Shown: piece by piece, positions 1 through 8,792 of the stretch
How the letters are laid out: each line of letters opens with the position of its first letter
Numbering within the stretch: the first letter of the stretch is position 1
Source: Dehalococcoidia bacterium
Lineage (GTDB): Bacteria; Chloroflexota; Dehalococcoidia; Tepidiformales; Tepidiformaceae
Length of the DNA stretch: 37,109 nt
Assembly (NCBI GenBank): GCA_022827945.1
Contig: JAJEIT010000061.1
Location: 1 to 37,109 of the forward strand
Reading direction: 5' to 3'
The notes under the pieces: generated by a model
What the model was told of the DNA's origin: nothing
Seen by the model: only the letters and a program-made list of their open reading frames with translations
The model's database searches: none
Program-made: the position numbers and the translations under genes

Positions 1-7
1 GGATGAC

Positions 8-1133
8 GGTTCCCCCGCACGCGCGGGGATAGACCGGAGGCGGTATGGAGCGTCGCCGGCGCGAAGGTGGTTCCCCAGCACGCGCGGGGATAGACCCACG
101 GACCCCCGCCACTTGATCGCCCCCAACGTGGTTCCCCCGCACGCGCGGGGATAGACCCGAAACCCAGCACTGGCGACCCGAGCGGTCGGGGGTTCCCCCG
201 CACGCGCGGGGATAGACCCAGAAGGTGAACGAACGCCGCGAACGGGAAGCGGGTTCCCCCGCACGCGCGGGGATAGACCGAGCTTCGAGACGCAGGACGA
301 GGCCGTCCGAGCGGTTCCCCCGCACGCGCGGGGATAGACCGTGGAGAGAAGCGCTGCCGCGAGTGGGTCGATAGGTTCCCCCGCACGCGCGGGGATAGAC
401 CGCCGCTCTACTGCCTCGGGACGACGAAGGCGGGGGTTCCCCCGCACGCGCGGGGATAGACCGCGGAAGCCGCTGACCGAGTCGCCCCAGTTGAGGGTTC
501 CCCCGCACGCGCGGGGATAGACCCTACTACGCCCGTCGCCCGGGAACGACGGCGTGGGTTCCCCCGCACGCGCGGGGATAGACCGGAGGCCCAGGCATGG
601 CAGGACGCAGGACAACTGGTTCCCCCGCACGCGCGGGGATAGACCCGCCGATATCCGCGGACTCCTCGGCTCGGTCGAGGTTCCCCCGCACGCGCGGGGA
701 TAGACCCGCGACGATCGCCTCCGGGGTCGTCACGACCAAGGTTCCCCCGCACGCGCGGGGATAGACCCTCCAGGTATTCGGCCCGCACCGCCTCCGGCGG
801 GGTTCCCCCGCACGCGCGGGGATAGACCCGCCGCCTCGCAGGTGAGCTTGATGGGTACGATGGTTCCCCCGCACGCGCGGGGATAGACCGTGCCAGACGA
901 TCGTGTCCTGCTGGTAGTCGACGGTTCCCCCGCACGCGCGGGGATAGACCGTAGGTCAGGAGACCCTGCGGCTGGCCGGAGCCGGTTCCCTCGCACGCGC
1001 GGGGATAGACCGGTCTACCCCCTGACGACGCGGGGCCTCGTCTCGGTTCCCCCGCACGCGCGGGGATAGACCGTACCGCCGGATGTCGAAGGAGCTGGCA
1101 ACGGCGGTTCCCCCGCACGCGCGGGGATAGACC
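8..1133 (+). CRISPR. CRISPR array, type I-E-like, 19 repeats / 18 spacers visible
   Basis: A 28-bp repeat starts at 8 and recurs every 61 bp up to 1106, giving 19 repeats separated by 18 spacers of exactly 33 nt. The repeat starts GGTTCCCCCGC and ends GCGGGGATAGACC. Its core forms a 6-bp stem CCCCGC/GCGGGG. The sequence and the 28/33 geometry match type I-E (Cascade) repeats, whose conserved order of GTTCCCC, stem, GGGGAT puts the leader on the left, outside the window. Two repeats vary: the one at 69 (C to A at repeat position 9) and the one at 984 (C to T at position 8). Positions 1-7 look like the end of another spacer, so the array continues leftwards. No cas gene lies in the window. The spacers differ from one another, and by eye none matches elsewhere in the window. 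Confidence 0.97.
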
Positions 1134-1533
1134 GGGGACTCCCTCCGCCCCAGCGTACCTCGTTGTTGATGCAAAGCCGCTCCGCGTAGGCCTCGATCGA
1201 AAGCTGTACCGTGCCCCCCGAGGGCGGCACCGCTAGCCCCCGCTCGCCGGCGGTTAAGCCCGACCAAGCCGCGCCCCGACGGCGACGGCTAGAAGCGCGA
1301 GCACTGCGACCTAGCTCAGCCATGCTCGCATCACGCTTAGCATGCCACACGCAGGGAAGCCTCGCAGGTCTGAGCGATGCCTGTCGGCGGTCGTGGCAGG
1401 CATGCTAGGGGCCTATCAGCGAAAGAGTAGGCACAACAAATGAGTAGGAGGTCGTGCTCACAGGCGTTCTGGAAGACCCACTCGAACGAAGAGGGACGCA
1501 TGGAGGCGGCCCAACTGCAGGGGTCAGCTACTG
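1134..1533. other. Intergenic stretch after the CRISPR array, no gene recognised
   Basis: This lies between the last CRISPR repeat and the 3' end of the broken minus-strand gene. Open frames here have no recognisable protein and read through unrelated sequence. There is no A/T-rich leader on this side, which agrees with the leader being at the other end of the array. Confidence 0.6.
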
Positions 1534-3873
1534 CTACTCGGGAGCGACCCCCTCCCACGGCGGCGGCAAGACCTCGATCACACTGCTCCGCACCCATGCG
1601 CCTATGGGGAGGTCGGCTGGCAAGTACCGGATGTCGGGGGAGACCCTGTCGCCAGCGGCGTTGCGGAACCCCAGTTCGACGCGGCCGTCGACCAGTCGTT
1701 GGGCGCGGCTCAACCCGATCGGGGTTGCCATCGACTTCGACGTCACCGCTGATATGCCAACGGCCGACAGGTGCGTCGACTGGCAACAGGCGGCCAGGTG
1801 GCAGGACCTCCAAGCCGTTGGTGAGTTGCACGCCGTGCTCCACGCGACCGTCCTCCGTCAGCCGCGCGACTATGCGCAATTCATATGGAGGCACTGGCGC
1901 ACCCTCGGCCAGGAGCGGTCCCTCTGCCATGTGGAGCGAACCGACCACCGGGTCCGAGAAGGTCCCCAGCCGGTGGATGAACCATTCGTTCTCACTATCC
2001 ACGGAGGAGGCCGCGCAAAGGGCTGCATCGCTCCGGACCCGAGTGCCGGCAGGGAGCCTCGGAGCTCCTCGTCGATCGCTTCCAGGCCCTCGACGTCCTC
2101 AACGCCTCCGAACAGGAAGCTGTAGCCGAGCAGGGAGGACCTGGAGTTGAAGCGGGCCTGAGCGGCGAGCTCACGAACCATCGCCTGGACGGACGGATCC
2201 TGCCAACCGGCTTCCGCCTCGCGCGGCCTGCACGGCCCTGGCTGCGGCCGCGAGTGGTGTGAGGATGCGCTCGGCGTAGGCCGGTTCGCTTTGCTGGGTG
2301 CTAGCCTGCTCAAAGGAGATCCCTTCGCCGCTGGCCACCTGCTCTTCGAGCGCACTCCACGAAGCCGCTAGCCACGCGTAATGCCTCGATACCCTGCCCG
2401 CCACCTCAAGGATGAGATCCTCGACCACGACGGGACTAACCACCTCTCCCGAAGCCAGCGTCTCCTCGACGCCCGAGGTCGAGACGAACTCTGCGTACAG
2501 CTCCGCGAACGCCCCATACAGCGTGGTTGATGCTGCGTTCGCAAGGGTGGTCTCTAGCGGCTCTCCGCTCGCCGTCAGGCCCTGAAGGCCCGGTCGCTCG
2601 AGGATGCCTTCCAACAGGAATGCGCCCACGGCCGCCGTGTCGATCGCCTTGGCCTGCGCTGTGGTGTCGACCTCCACTTCAGGGTCGGCGACGGAAGTGA
2701 CCGAATTGGTCACTGTCCCTTCTTCGTCGGCCGTGGCTGCCACCTCAAGGTCACCGCCGTCGACCTTCACGGTGGGTGGGCCAAGACGTCGGGCCGCTGT
2801 GAACAGTTAAGACTCGCGCAATGAAGTAGAATTCGACCTCCTCTTCGGTTTCATCGTTATCGGTGAAAGTCACCAGCACCACATAGGAATCGCCTGGCTC
2901 AGGGATGTTCAGGCTCAGCGGCCGCAGCGGCGGAAGCAGGGTGCTCGTCGTCGATGCTGCCTCTTCTCCGGAGTGGTAAGAGACGCCCACGCCCCAATGT
3001 CCGCCCTCAGCCGGTACAGACTCCGTGATGTCCCACGTGCCGCCAGGCGCGGCCGTGACGACCACGGCACTCAGCCCCTCGGGGAGGTCGGTGTCCGACG
3101 TTGCCGACGCGGTAGCACGGTGAAGGGTTCGCCGGCAGTGACAACGTCCGGAATCTCAAGGGTCTTGACCTTGATCAGGAACGAATCCGATTCAACGAAA
3201 TTGACGGTCAGCGTGAAATCCGCCAGGAGCCGGTTGCGGTCCCGTGCGCTGTACGTCGTCGCTTCGATCAGGTAGGGGCCGCTGGCCAGGTACTGATCGA
3301 GTCGGGAATTGCGCCTCGCGCCCCATCGTCGTTGGCGCCAATAACCCCTCGCGTGGGCGACATTAGGGAGAGGACGGGGTCGCCGTCCTCTGAGGCGAGA
3401 TCGATACGGACCCGACCATCCTGTGGCAGGTCGAAGGCGTAGGTATAGGCAGGGTGGCTCGCCGCGAAACGAGAGCCGCAGGTGTCAATCGTCCAGACCC
3501 CGGATGCTGTCAGGCTCGTGCCGGGCTCGAGCGCACCGAGGTGAACGGGATCGCAACCGGCTACGTAGCCAATGGAGAGCGAGAAGTCTGCGGGACCGCG
3601 TGAGCGTCCTCCAACGGTCGTCGCCTCCACCAGGTAGGTGCCCGCTTCCAAGTCGCGCTCGACGCGCGCGCCGAGAAGGGGGGCGCCATCATCGTTGTCA
3701 GCGATGCGGCTGCCGTCCTCGGCCATGAGATACAAGTAAGAGTCGGCACCCGCGGACGTGAGGCCAATGCGGATGCGACCGGCCTCGGCGACCTCGAAGC
3801 GATACGTGTGGGCGTCACTCCCGTGCCGAAGGCCGAGTCGCAGTCCTCCGTTGTCCAGCGCCCTCCCTCGCAA
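1534..3873 (-). pseudogene. Frameshifted gene for a secreted PPC-domain protein
   Basis: Minus-strand coding sequence is spread over several frames. It begins in the frame at 3873-3310 with a PPC-type (bacterial pre-peptidase C-terminal) domain: HTYRFEVAEAGRIRI, then SYLYLMAEDGSRIADNDDG, then GTYLVEATT. A second PPC unit follows (YTYAFDLPQDGRVRIDL, GANDDGA). It then shifts near 3310 (YLASGPYLIEATTYSARD), near 3110 (TDLPEGLSAVVVTA), near 2790, near 2200 (VQAMVRELAAQARF), near 2015 (ENEWFIHRLGTF) and near 1730 (QRLVDGRVELGF). It ends at the stop next to 1534. The C-terminal part holds two diverged copies of a unit of about 50 residues (RLTEDGRVEHGV...GRLLPVDAPVGRW and RLVDGRVELGF...RYLPADLPIGAW). 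At least six shifts, against intact genes everywhere to the right, indicate decay. The N terminus is unclear and may lie further right, towards 3960. The domain calls are from memory of the families. Confidence 0.75.
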
Positions 3874-3959
3874 GCTGGTCCGTGTCGGCCCTGAGCGTTC
3901 CCAGGTCGGTTACCGGGCAGGCGGCGTCGTGCCAACTGCTTAGTAGCCGTCCCGGACCT

Positions 3960-4000
3960 CCCGGTTGACCCCGACGACGCCATCGTCGAGGTCAACCGGG
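3960..4000. repeat. Strong 41-nt hairpin (inverted repeat)
   Basis: Arms CCCGGTTGACC (3960-3970) and GGTCAACCGGG (3990-4000) are perfectly complementary. After one C/A mismatch the stem continues with CGACGA (3972-3977) against TCGTCG (3983-3988), leaving a 5-nt loop CGCCA. There is no T-run on either side, so it is not a standard Rho-independent terminator. It sits beside the 5' end of the broken PPC gene and left of the presumed mobile element. Its role is unknown. Confidence 0.8.
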
Positions 4001-4605
4001 CGTTACCTGGCTCGCCGTGGCGCTTTTCCTTGCGGAGGCCTTAGCGGCCGTCTGCGAGGGCTGCGTCCACCTTCTCGGCCACGGCGGTCGCCTATACCGA
4101 GAATTGGCAGAGACAGTTAAGCCCCTATCCACTGACATCGCCACCCACAACAGCCAAGTGCAGACCCAAGGAGGCCGCACCCGGTCTGCCCTGGGCGTTG
4201 GGCGGAACTGCAGCCGATCGTGCGATGAACTCCACTGCCCCAGGAATCCCTACTGCCCCGCCGATGCAGGTTTTTCGGTAGCGCCCCGGGCCCAAGGACA
4301 TGGTTCGCCGTCCGCCGTGGGAATCGCTACCGCTGAGCATCGCGCGCTCGCGCTACAGGAGCCTTACTCGTTGGAGGGTCTTCGTGTGAGCGTTTGGACT
4401 GAGGCCACAATTTCGTCAAACAACGCTCCTACGCACGCGTCTCCAGCGTCGGCCCCGAAACATCTGCTAACGGAAAGTTCACCTTGGAATATAGCAATCC
4501 ACCCCCTTGATGCGAACGCATGCATGAAGCCATGGGTGCCTGCTCATCGCAGCCCCACGGCCAGCTCGAGAGTTCGTAGTACAGTCCCGTCAGGTGTCAC
4601 AGGCC
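4001..4605. other. Gene-poor stretch, nothing recognised
   Basis: An open frame spans most of this stretch on the plus strand (4017-4640) but has no recognisable domain, no convincing ribosome binding site and an unnatural composition. The part around 4380-4560 is visibly less GC-rich than the genes on the right. It may hold the left boundary of the mobile element, but no att-like direct repeat was found by eye. Confidence 0.5.
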
Positions 4606-4701
4606 GGGGTGCATGCGCGCACCCCCCTGCAGGCAGTTAACGGCCGACCCTTTCGCGCTCACACTCGGTTGCCCTCACCACACCGCCTCAGGCCAGGAGG
4701 G
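4606..4701 (+). promoter_or_regulatory. Promoter/leader cassette, copy 1 (T4SS operon)
   Basis: An inverted repeat GGGGTGC (4606-4612) / GCACCCC (4619-4625) is followed by a block at 4619-4681 that aligns without gaps to 15148-15210, with 50 of 63 positions identical by hand count. Inside it are a possible -35 TTAACG (4637-4642), a 17-nt spacer and a possible -10 CACACT (4660-4665). Downstream, AGGAGG sits about eight bases before the GTG start at 4707. The hairpin just upstream of the -35 could be an operator. The promoter hexamers are weak matches and inferred; the repetition is seen directly. Confidence 0.6.
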
Positions 4702-4706
4702 TCATC

Positions 4707-5324
4707 GTGCTATCTCGTATCCCCATCCCGAAATCCAGTAGGAGGAGGCCACCGTTCATCGTCGCTGTGCTGCTGTCCGCGGCGCTGCTGACGGTGGCCG
4801 TCGCCATCCCCACCGCCCTCGTCCTCGCCCAGAACCCGCCCACCGACGAGGTCGTCTTCGTCAACGCCAGCGAGGAACCCGTCGAGCGCAAGGGCGACGG
4901 ACGCTTCATCGCGCGTCCCGTCTTCAGCACGCAGGTCGCGCCCCTCTACTACGGCGTGCGCGACCCCGACACGGGCGAGTTCCTGACGACGATGTTCCGC
5001 GTCCAGGGCGGCGAGAAGAAGCGCAGTGACGGCTGGGAGTACTCCTTCGAGTACCCCTTCGAGGACGACCAGGTGGAACTCGACAAGGAGCGTCCGTACC
5101 TGCTCGTCATCCTCGCTATCAAGAACGGTGAGACGTACCGCTTCTACACCGCCATCCCCGAGCACCGGCCCGGCGGCATCTGGAACAAGATCCTGAACGC
5201 GCTCGACCCCAGGGAATGGGGGCGGGCGATCGCGGGCTGGGTGATCGAGGGGACGCACGGCGTCCTCTGCGGGGTGGTGGAGCAGGCCACCGGCGAAGAC
5301 GCCGACCGCTGCCGGGGCCAGTAG
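4707..5324 (+). CDS. Exported or membrane-anchored protein, first gene of the T4SS-like operon
   Basis: A 205-residue protein starting at GTG 4707, with AGGAGG about eight bases upstream. The N terminus is basic (residues 1-15), followed by one hydrophobic segment at roughly residues 17-40, which fits an uncleaved signal anchor or signal peptide. The rest is soluble and charged, with a possible amphipathic C-terminal part. I recognise no family. It is the first gene after the repeated promoter cassette and lies 3 bp before the VirB6-like gene, so it is very likely a structural or accessory part of the same transfer apparatus on the outer face of the membrane. It does not resemble a VirB1 transglycosylase or VirB8 that I can identify. 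Confidence 0.75.
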   Translation: MLSRIPIPKSSRRRPPFIVAVLLSAALLTVAVAIPTALVLAQNPPTDEVVFVNASEEPVERKGDGRFIARPVFSTQVAPLYYGVRDPDTGEFLTTMFRVQGGEKKRSDGWEYSFEYPFEDDQVELDKERPYLLVILAIKNGETYRFYTAIPEHRPGGIWNKILNALDPREWGRAIAGWVIEGTHGVLCGVVEQATGEDADRCRGQ

Positions 5325-5327
5325 GTC

Positions 5328-6323
5328 ATGCCGGACATCATCAGCGGCACCCCGGCGGAGATGACCTACCTGCACCCCATCGTGCGCGAGGCGTGGATGG
5401 TGGTGTGGGCCATCACCTCGGCCATGCTCGTCGCCATCCTCGGCTGGATGGGGCTGAGCTTCACCATCCAGGAGCACCTCGGCCAGGCGCAGGCGGGCTG
5501 GCGGGAGATGGTCCCCCGTCTCCTCCTCGGACTCGCCGCCGCCGCTACCTCCCTCTGGTGGTGCGGGCTCGTGATCGACGTGGCGCACGCGGTCTCCAGC
5601 TTCGTCGCCGCCTCCCTCGGCCTCAGCGCCGGCGACCTCCTGCGCTCATCGGCGCAGACCCTGCTCACGGCGGTCGAGGTGGGGAGCGTGGGCATGGCCC
5701 TGCTGCTCGCCCTGCTCTACCTCGTCTACGGCTTCTTCGTCCTCTACGTCCTGTTGCAGCTCATCATGCGGCTGGCGCTCATCGACCTCCTGATCGCGCT
5801 CGCACCCGCCGCCCTCGGCCTCTGGATCCTGCCGCACACGGCGGGCTGGGGCCGGCACTGGCTGCGGCTGTTCATGACGACCGTCTCCCAGCAGGCGATC
5901 CAGCTGATCGCCCTGGCGATGGGCTTCGGCATGCTCAACCTGCTGGCAGACATCGCCGCCTTCGAGCCGATCCAGGACCTCGTCTGGAAGCTGCTGCTGT
6001 CGCTCGCCTTCGTCTACCTGGCGACGCGCGTGCCCGCGCTGCTCGGCAACGCCGGCACGTTCGACGCCTGGCTCCACACCCTCCACTTCGGCATGGCCCT
6101 GCCCGGGAGCATGGTCCGCTCCGCGCGCAGCGTGGGGATGCTGGGCCGGGGCGTGATGGGCGCCGGGAGGGGCGCGGGAGCCACCGTCGCTGCCGGAGCG
6201 GCTGGCGCCGCGGCCGGGGCGGGGCTCGCCGTTGGAGCGGGAGCCGTGCGCTCCGCCGCCGAGACGGCCACTCCCGGAGAGGGCGGAGGGGCAGCCGGCA
6301 TGCCCAGGAGCGCGTCCGAGTAG
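5328..6323 (+). CDS. VirB6/TrbL-like polytopic membrane protein of the T4SS
   Basis: This 331-residue protein has about five to six hydrophobic segments: roughly residues 20-45, 62-88, 118-150 (probably two helices), 180-205 and 215-235. They are followed by a cytoplasmic-looking tail rich in Gly and Ala (about residues 270-331). That layout is typical of VirB6/TrbL-type inner-membrane channel proteins of type IV secretion systems, which are poorly conserved in sequence. The context agrees: it sits 3 bp after the exported protein and upstream of VirB2-like, PrgI, VirB4 and VirD4-like genes. The call rests on topology and neighbourhood rather than a diagnostic motif. Confidence 0.7.
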   Translation: MPDIISGTPAEMTYLHPIVREAWMVVWAITSAMLVAILGWMGLSFTIQEHLGQAQAGWREMVPRLLLGLAAAATSLWWCGLVIDVAHAVSSFVAASLGLSAGDLLRSSAQTLLTAVEVGSVGMALLLALLYLVYGFFVLYVLLQLIMRLALIDLLIALAPAALGLWILPHTAGWGRHWLRLFMTTVSQQAIQLIALAMGFGMLNLLADIAAFEPIQDLVWKLLLSLAFVYLATRVPALLGNAGTFDAWLHTLHFGMALPGSMVRSARSVGMLGRGVMGAGRGAGATVAAGAAGAAAGAGLAVGAGAVRSAAETATPGEGGGAAGMPRSASE

Positions 6324-6343
6324 CCCACCACCAACCACAACCC

Positions 6344-6362
6344 GGCGCGGGTTTCCCGCGCC
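6344..6362. repeat. Intra-operon hairpin before the pilin gene
   Basis: A perfect 8-bp inverted repeat GGCGCGGG (6344-6351) / CCCGCGCC (6355-6362) with loop TTT lies in the 139-nt gap between the VirB6-like gene and the first pilin gene. It has no clear T-run after it. It could be a processing or stability element that lets the pilin be made in larger amounts, or a partial terminator. Neither role is shown. Confidence 0.6.
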
Positions 6363-6462
6363 GCCCACCACTCGAGGAGCAGAAAAAGCGATGTGCCGCT
6401 AGCACGACGGAGCAGCCCCACCGGCAACGACCAGCAGACACCGCACAAGGAGTTGCGAAGCA

Positions 6463-6759
6463 ATGGAAGACCTCGTCCAGACCATCTCCAACATCGTCGG
6501 CATCCTCCTCGGCCTCGTGGGGGCCGTGGGCGTCGGCTTCTTCATCTACGGCGCCTATCTCTACCTCACCGCCTCGGGCGCGCCCCACCAGATGGAGCGC
6601 GGCAAGAGCGCGATGATGACGGCCCTCGCCGGCATCGTCCTGGCGATGGTGGCCTTCGGCATCGTCGAGCTCGTCATCGGCGCCGTCGTCGACCCGGCCG
6701 TGGACATCGGCGACATCCCCGACCCGAACGCCGCCCCCACCGCCCAGTCGGGGACGTAG
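6463..6759 (+). CDS. VirB2/TrbC-like pilin subunit
   Basis: A 98-residue protein with two hydrophobic helices, about residues 10-36 (ILLGLVGAVGVGFFIYGAYL) and 48-75, separated by a short polar turn (ASGAPHQMERGKSAM). The turn-and-helix pattern is that of TrbC/VirB2-type pilins, in which a GK-containing loop sits between two membrane helices. The start is ATG 6463 with AAGGAG ten bases upstream. It lies 139 nt after the VirB6-like gene and 2 nt before the PrgI fusion gene. It probably builds the extracellular or membrane conduit. No cleaved signal peptide is obvious. Confidence 0.75.
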   Translation: MEDLVQTISNIVGILLGLVGAVGVGFFIYGAYLYLTASGAPHQMERGKSAMMTALAGIVLAMVAFGIVELVIGAVVDPAVDIGDIPDPNAAPTAQSGT

Positions 6760-6761
6760 CC

Positions 6762-8459
6762 ATGCAAGCGCATGAAGTCCCCACCCACGTGCAGGCCGAG
6801 GACCGCGTCCTGCTCTGGTTCACCTTCCCCCAGATCGTCGCACTGACGGCGGTCGCGGCCCTCGCCTACGGGGTCTACAGCCTCGCCCCCTTCGGTCCCT
6901 CGGGGGTGCGGCTGGCCCTGGCCAGCCTTCTCGGGCTGACGGGCGTGGCCGCGGTCGCCGGCAAGATCGGAGGGCGGCGGCTGCCCCTGGTCGTGGCCGA
7001 CCTCCTCCGCTTCTGGCTGGGGCCGCGGCGCTACGCCGGCTCTCCCGCCGAACTGGTGCGGTGCGAGCCGCCCCCGTCTCCGCCGCCCACCCCCAATCCG
7101 CTCCAGCTGCTGGTAAAGCGCACCCGGCGCGGACTGAGGAAGCTCCGCAAGCGGCGGCGGCGGGGCGAACGCAAGCCCTTCCGCGCGCACTGCCGCCTCG
7201 GCAAGCGCCTCTTCCGCCGCCGCGGGGAGGGCGGCAAGGGCCAGCGCCAGGAGATCCGCCTCCTCGGACGGCGGGCGGGACTCGCCCTGCTGGCCGTCTC
7301 CGTAGCGGCGACGACGGCCGTCGGGGTGATGGCGCTCGCGGCGCAACCCGCCAGCGCCGACGGCCACGACCAGTGGTTCGAGGAGGAGGTGCTCATCCCG
7401 GAGCCCGTCCCCGGGCAGCGCCTCTTCCTCGAGCGCCTCACCGTCTACGGCGACCGCGCCGGCATCGCGCTACGGGCGTCCACCGACCTGCAGGTCCACG
7501 TGCGCGCCTACGGAGGTGACGGCGGGCAGACCCTCGTCTACCAGGCGACGGAGAGCCTCGTGACGGGAGAACGCCGCGGCTGGGACGTGCCCCTGGATGG
7601 GGAGTTCCCGTCGGTGACGGTCTCCTGGCAGGACGGGTTCGGGGAGGCGGGAGCGTTCAGCCTCGAAGGGGCGCAGCTTCCCTATCCGCTGCCATCCATC
7701 GAGGGAGAGCTCTGCTCCGTGGCGGTGACCTCGCTCTCGTGGTCGCCCGGTCGCATCGAGGGGAGCGTCTCCTCCCGTTGCGCGGACACGGTCGAGGAGC
7801 GGGTTGAGCTTCCCGTCGCCGCCGGCCACCACGAGGCGTCGGTGACGGCCCTCATCGAGGCCTCGGTGACGGACCTCTCGGGAACGGTCACCGTCACGTC
7901 CGGAACGTGGACTGCTGCCGCGGACCTCGCGCCGAACGGGAGCACGACCTTCCGCCTTCCGATAGGAGGCGGGGCCGGGGTCCAGGCCGTGGCCGTCGAG
8001 GCCGCCATCGAGGCGACGACGACGGCTCCCCTTCCAGCGCTGGTCGAGCTCACGCACCACCCGGAGCGCACCGATCAGCTCACCGAGACGGCGTCGGTCA
8101 CCATCCCCGCTTTCGGCGACTCCGTCACCGAGACCATCACGGTCACCGGCGAGGACGGGACACCGGTCAGTCACAGCGTCACCGCCAGCTGCTACGTCCC
8201 CGAGTCGGTCGTCCGCCAGGACGTCGTTTTCACCGTCATCCACGAGGAGCACGTGCGCGCCGAGGTCGTGGCGCGGGCTCCCCTCGTCCGCGGCCGGAGC
8301 GAGTCTCTCGCCCTGGCCCTGAGCGTCGCCTCCGATGACCCCTACGAGGCGCTCGCCTCGCAGGAGCCTGAGGACGAGGAGGAGGTCCTCTCCACCCAGA
8401 CCGCCGTCAGTCCCGAGGTCCTGCAATGGCTCCTCGGGGTCGTCAACGAAGGGCAGTAG
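6762..8459 (+). CDS. PrgI/VirB3-like protein fused to a large exported domain
   Basis: A 565-residue protein starting at ATG 6762, two bases after the pilin stop; the frame is open further upstream but only this start follows the pilin. Residues 1-85 look like a PrgI/VirB3 domain: an EVPTHVQAEDRVL start, then FTFPQIVALTAV leading into the first of two membrane helices. Residues about 110-165 form a strongly basic linker of many Arg and Lys. A third membrane helix (about residues 170-195) ends in a signal-like ASA-D sequence. The remaining 370 or so residues are Thr/Val/Glu-rich, look beta-structured and should lie outside the membrane. Ordinary PrgI proteins are about 100-130 residues long, so the fusion is unusual. 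The C-terminal part matches no family I recognise. Confidence 0.75.
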   Translation: MQAHEVPTHVQAEDRVLLWFTFPQIVALTAVAALAYGVYSLAPFGPSGVRLALASLLGLTGVAAVAGKIGGRRLPLVVADLLRFWLGPRRYAGSPAELVRCEPPPSPPPTPNPLQLLVKRTRRGLRKLRKRRRRGERKPFRAHCRLGKRLFRRRGEGGKGQRQEIRLLGRRAGLALLAVSVAATTAVGVMALAAQPASADGHDQWFEEEVLIPEPVPGQRLFLERLTVYGDRAGIALRASTDLQVHVRAYGGDGGQTLVYQATESLVTGERRGWDVPLDGEFPSVTVSWQDGFGEAGAFSLEGAQLPYPLPSIEGELCSVAVTSLSWSPGRIEGSVSSRCADTVEERVELPVAAGHHEASVTALIEASVTDLSGTVTVTSGTWTAAADLAPNGSTTFRLPIGGGAGVQAVAVEAAIEATTTAPLPALVELTHHPERTDQLTETASVTIPAFGDSVTETITVTGEDGTPVSHSVTASCYVPESVVRQDVVFTVIHEEHVRAEVVARAPLVRGRSESLALALSVASDDPYEALASQEPEDEEEVLSTQTAVSPEVLQWLLGVVNEGQ

Positions 8460-8461
8460 CC

Positions 8462-8773
8462 GTGCTGAAGCGCACCGCAACCGCCCTGCTCTTCGCCGGC
8501 GTCGCGCTCCTCTCGACGGGCGCGGCGCCGGAGGAGGAGCAGGCGATGCTCGAAGCCTTCAACGGGGCGCTCACGGGGATGGCCTACGCGGCCGGCGGCC
8601 TGGCCGTCTTCGCCATCGCCTGGGCCGGAGTCGTCCTCATGGCCGACGGAGCGGAGGGGCGCTCCGGGCGGGCGCGCACCGCCGTCGTCATGGCGGTCGT
8701 CGGGCTCGTCCTCGTCCTCTCCGCGAAGGGCATCGCCCTCGCCCTCCTCAACGGCGTCATTCCGACCACCTAG
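8462..8773 (+). CDS. Second pilin-like small membrane protein
   Basis: A 103-residue protein starting at GTG 8462, two bases after the preceding stop. It has an N-terminal signal-like segment (KRTATALLFAGVALLSTGAA), a short acidic stretch (EEEQ), and two further hydrophobic helices (about residues 33-60 and 75-98) separated by a polar loop (ADGAEGRSGRARTA). This resembles the VirB2/TrbC family layout and the first pilin at 6463. It may be a second pilin or a minor subunit. It lies 19 nt before the VirB4 gene. Confidence 0.65.
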   Translation: MLKRTATALLFAGVALLSTGAAPEEEQAMLEAFNGALTGMAYAAGGLAVFAIAWAGVVLMADGAEGRSGRARTAVVMAVVGLVLVLSAKGIALALLNGVIPTT

Positions 8774-8792
8774 CACGAAGGAGACCTCAACC

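Noticed and set aside
36-1105. Spacers targeting genes in this window (self-targeting)
   Set aside because: By-eye comparison found no match of useful length; a proper search was not possible.
408-1350. Several minus-strand reading frames over the CRISPR array with repeated SIPARAGEP/LSPRVRGN peptides
   Set aside because: They are translations of the CRISPR repeats; the peptides change frame with each 61-bp unit.
4017-4640. 207-residue plus-strand frame in the gene-poor left region
   Set aside because: No ribosome site or domain, odd composition, and it runs into the promoter cassette.
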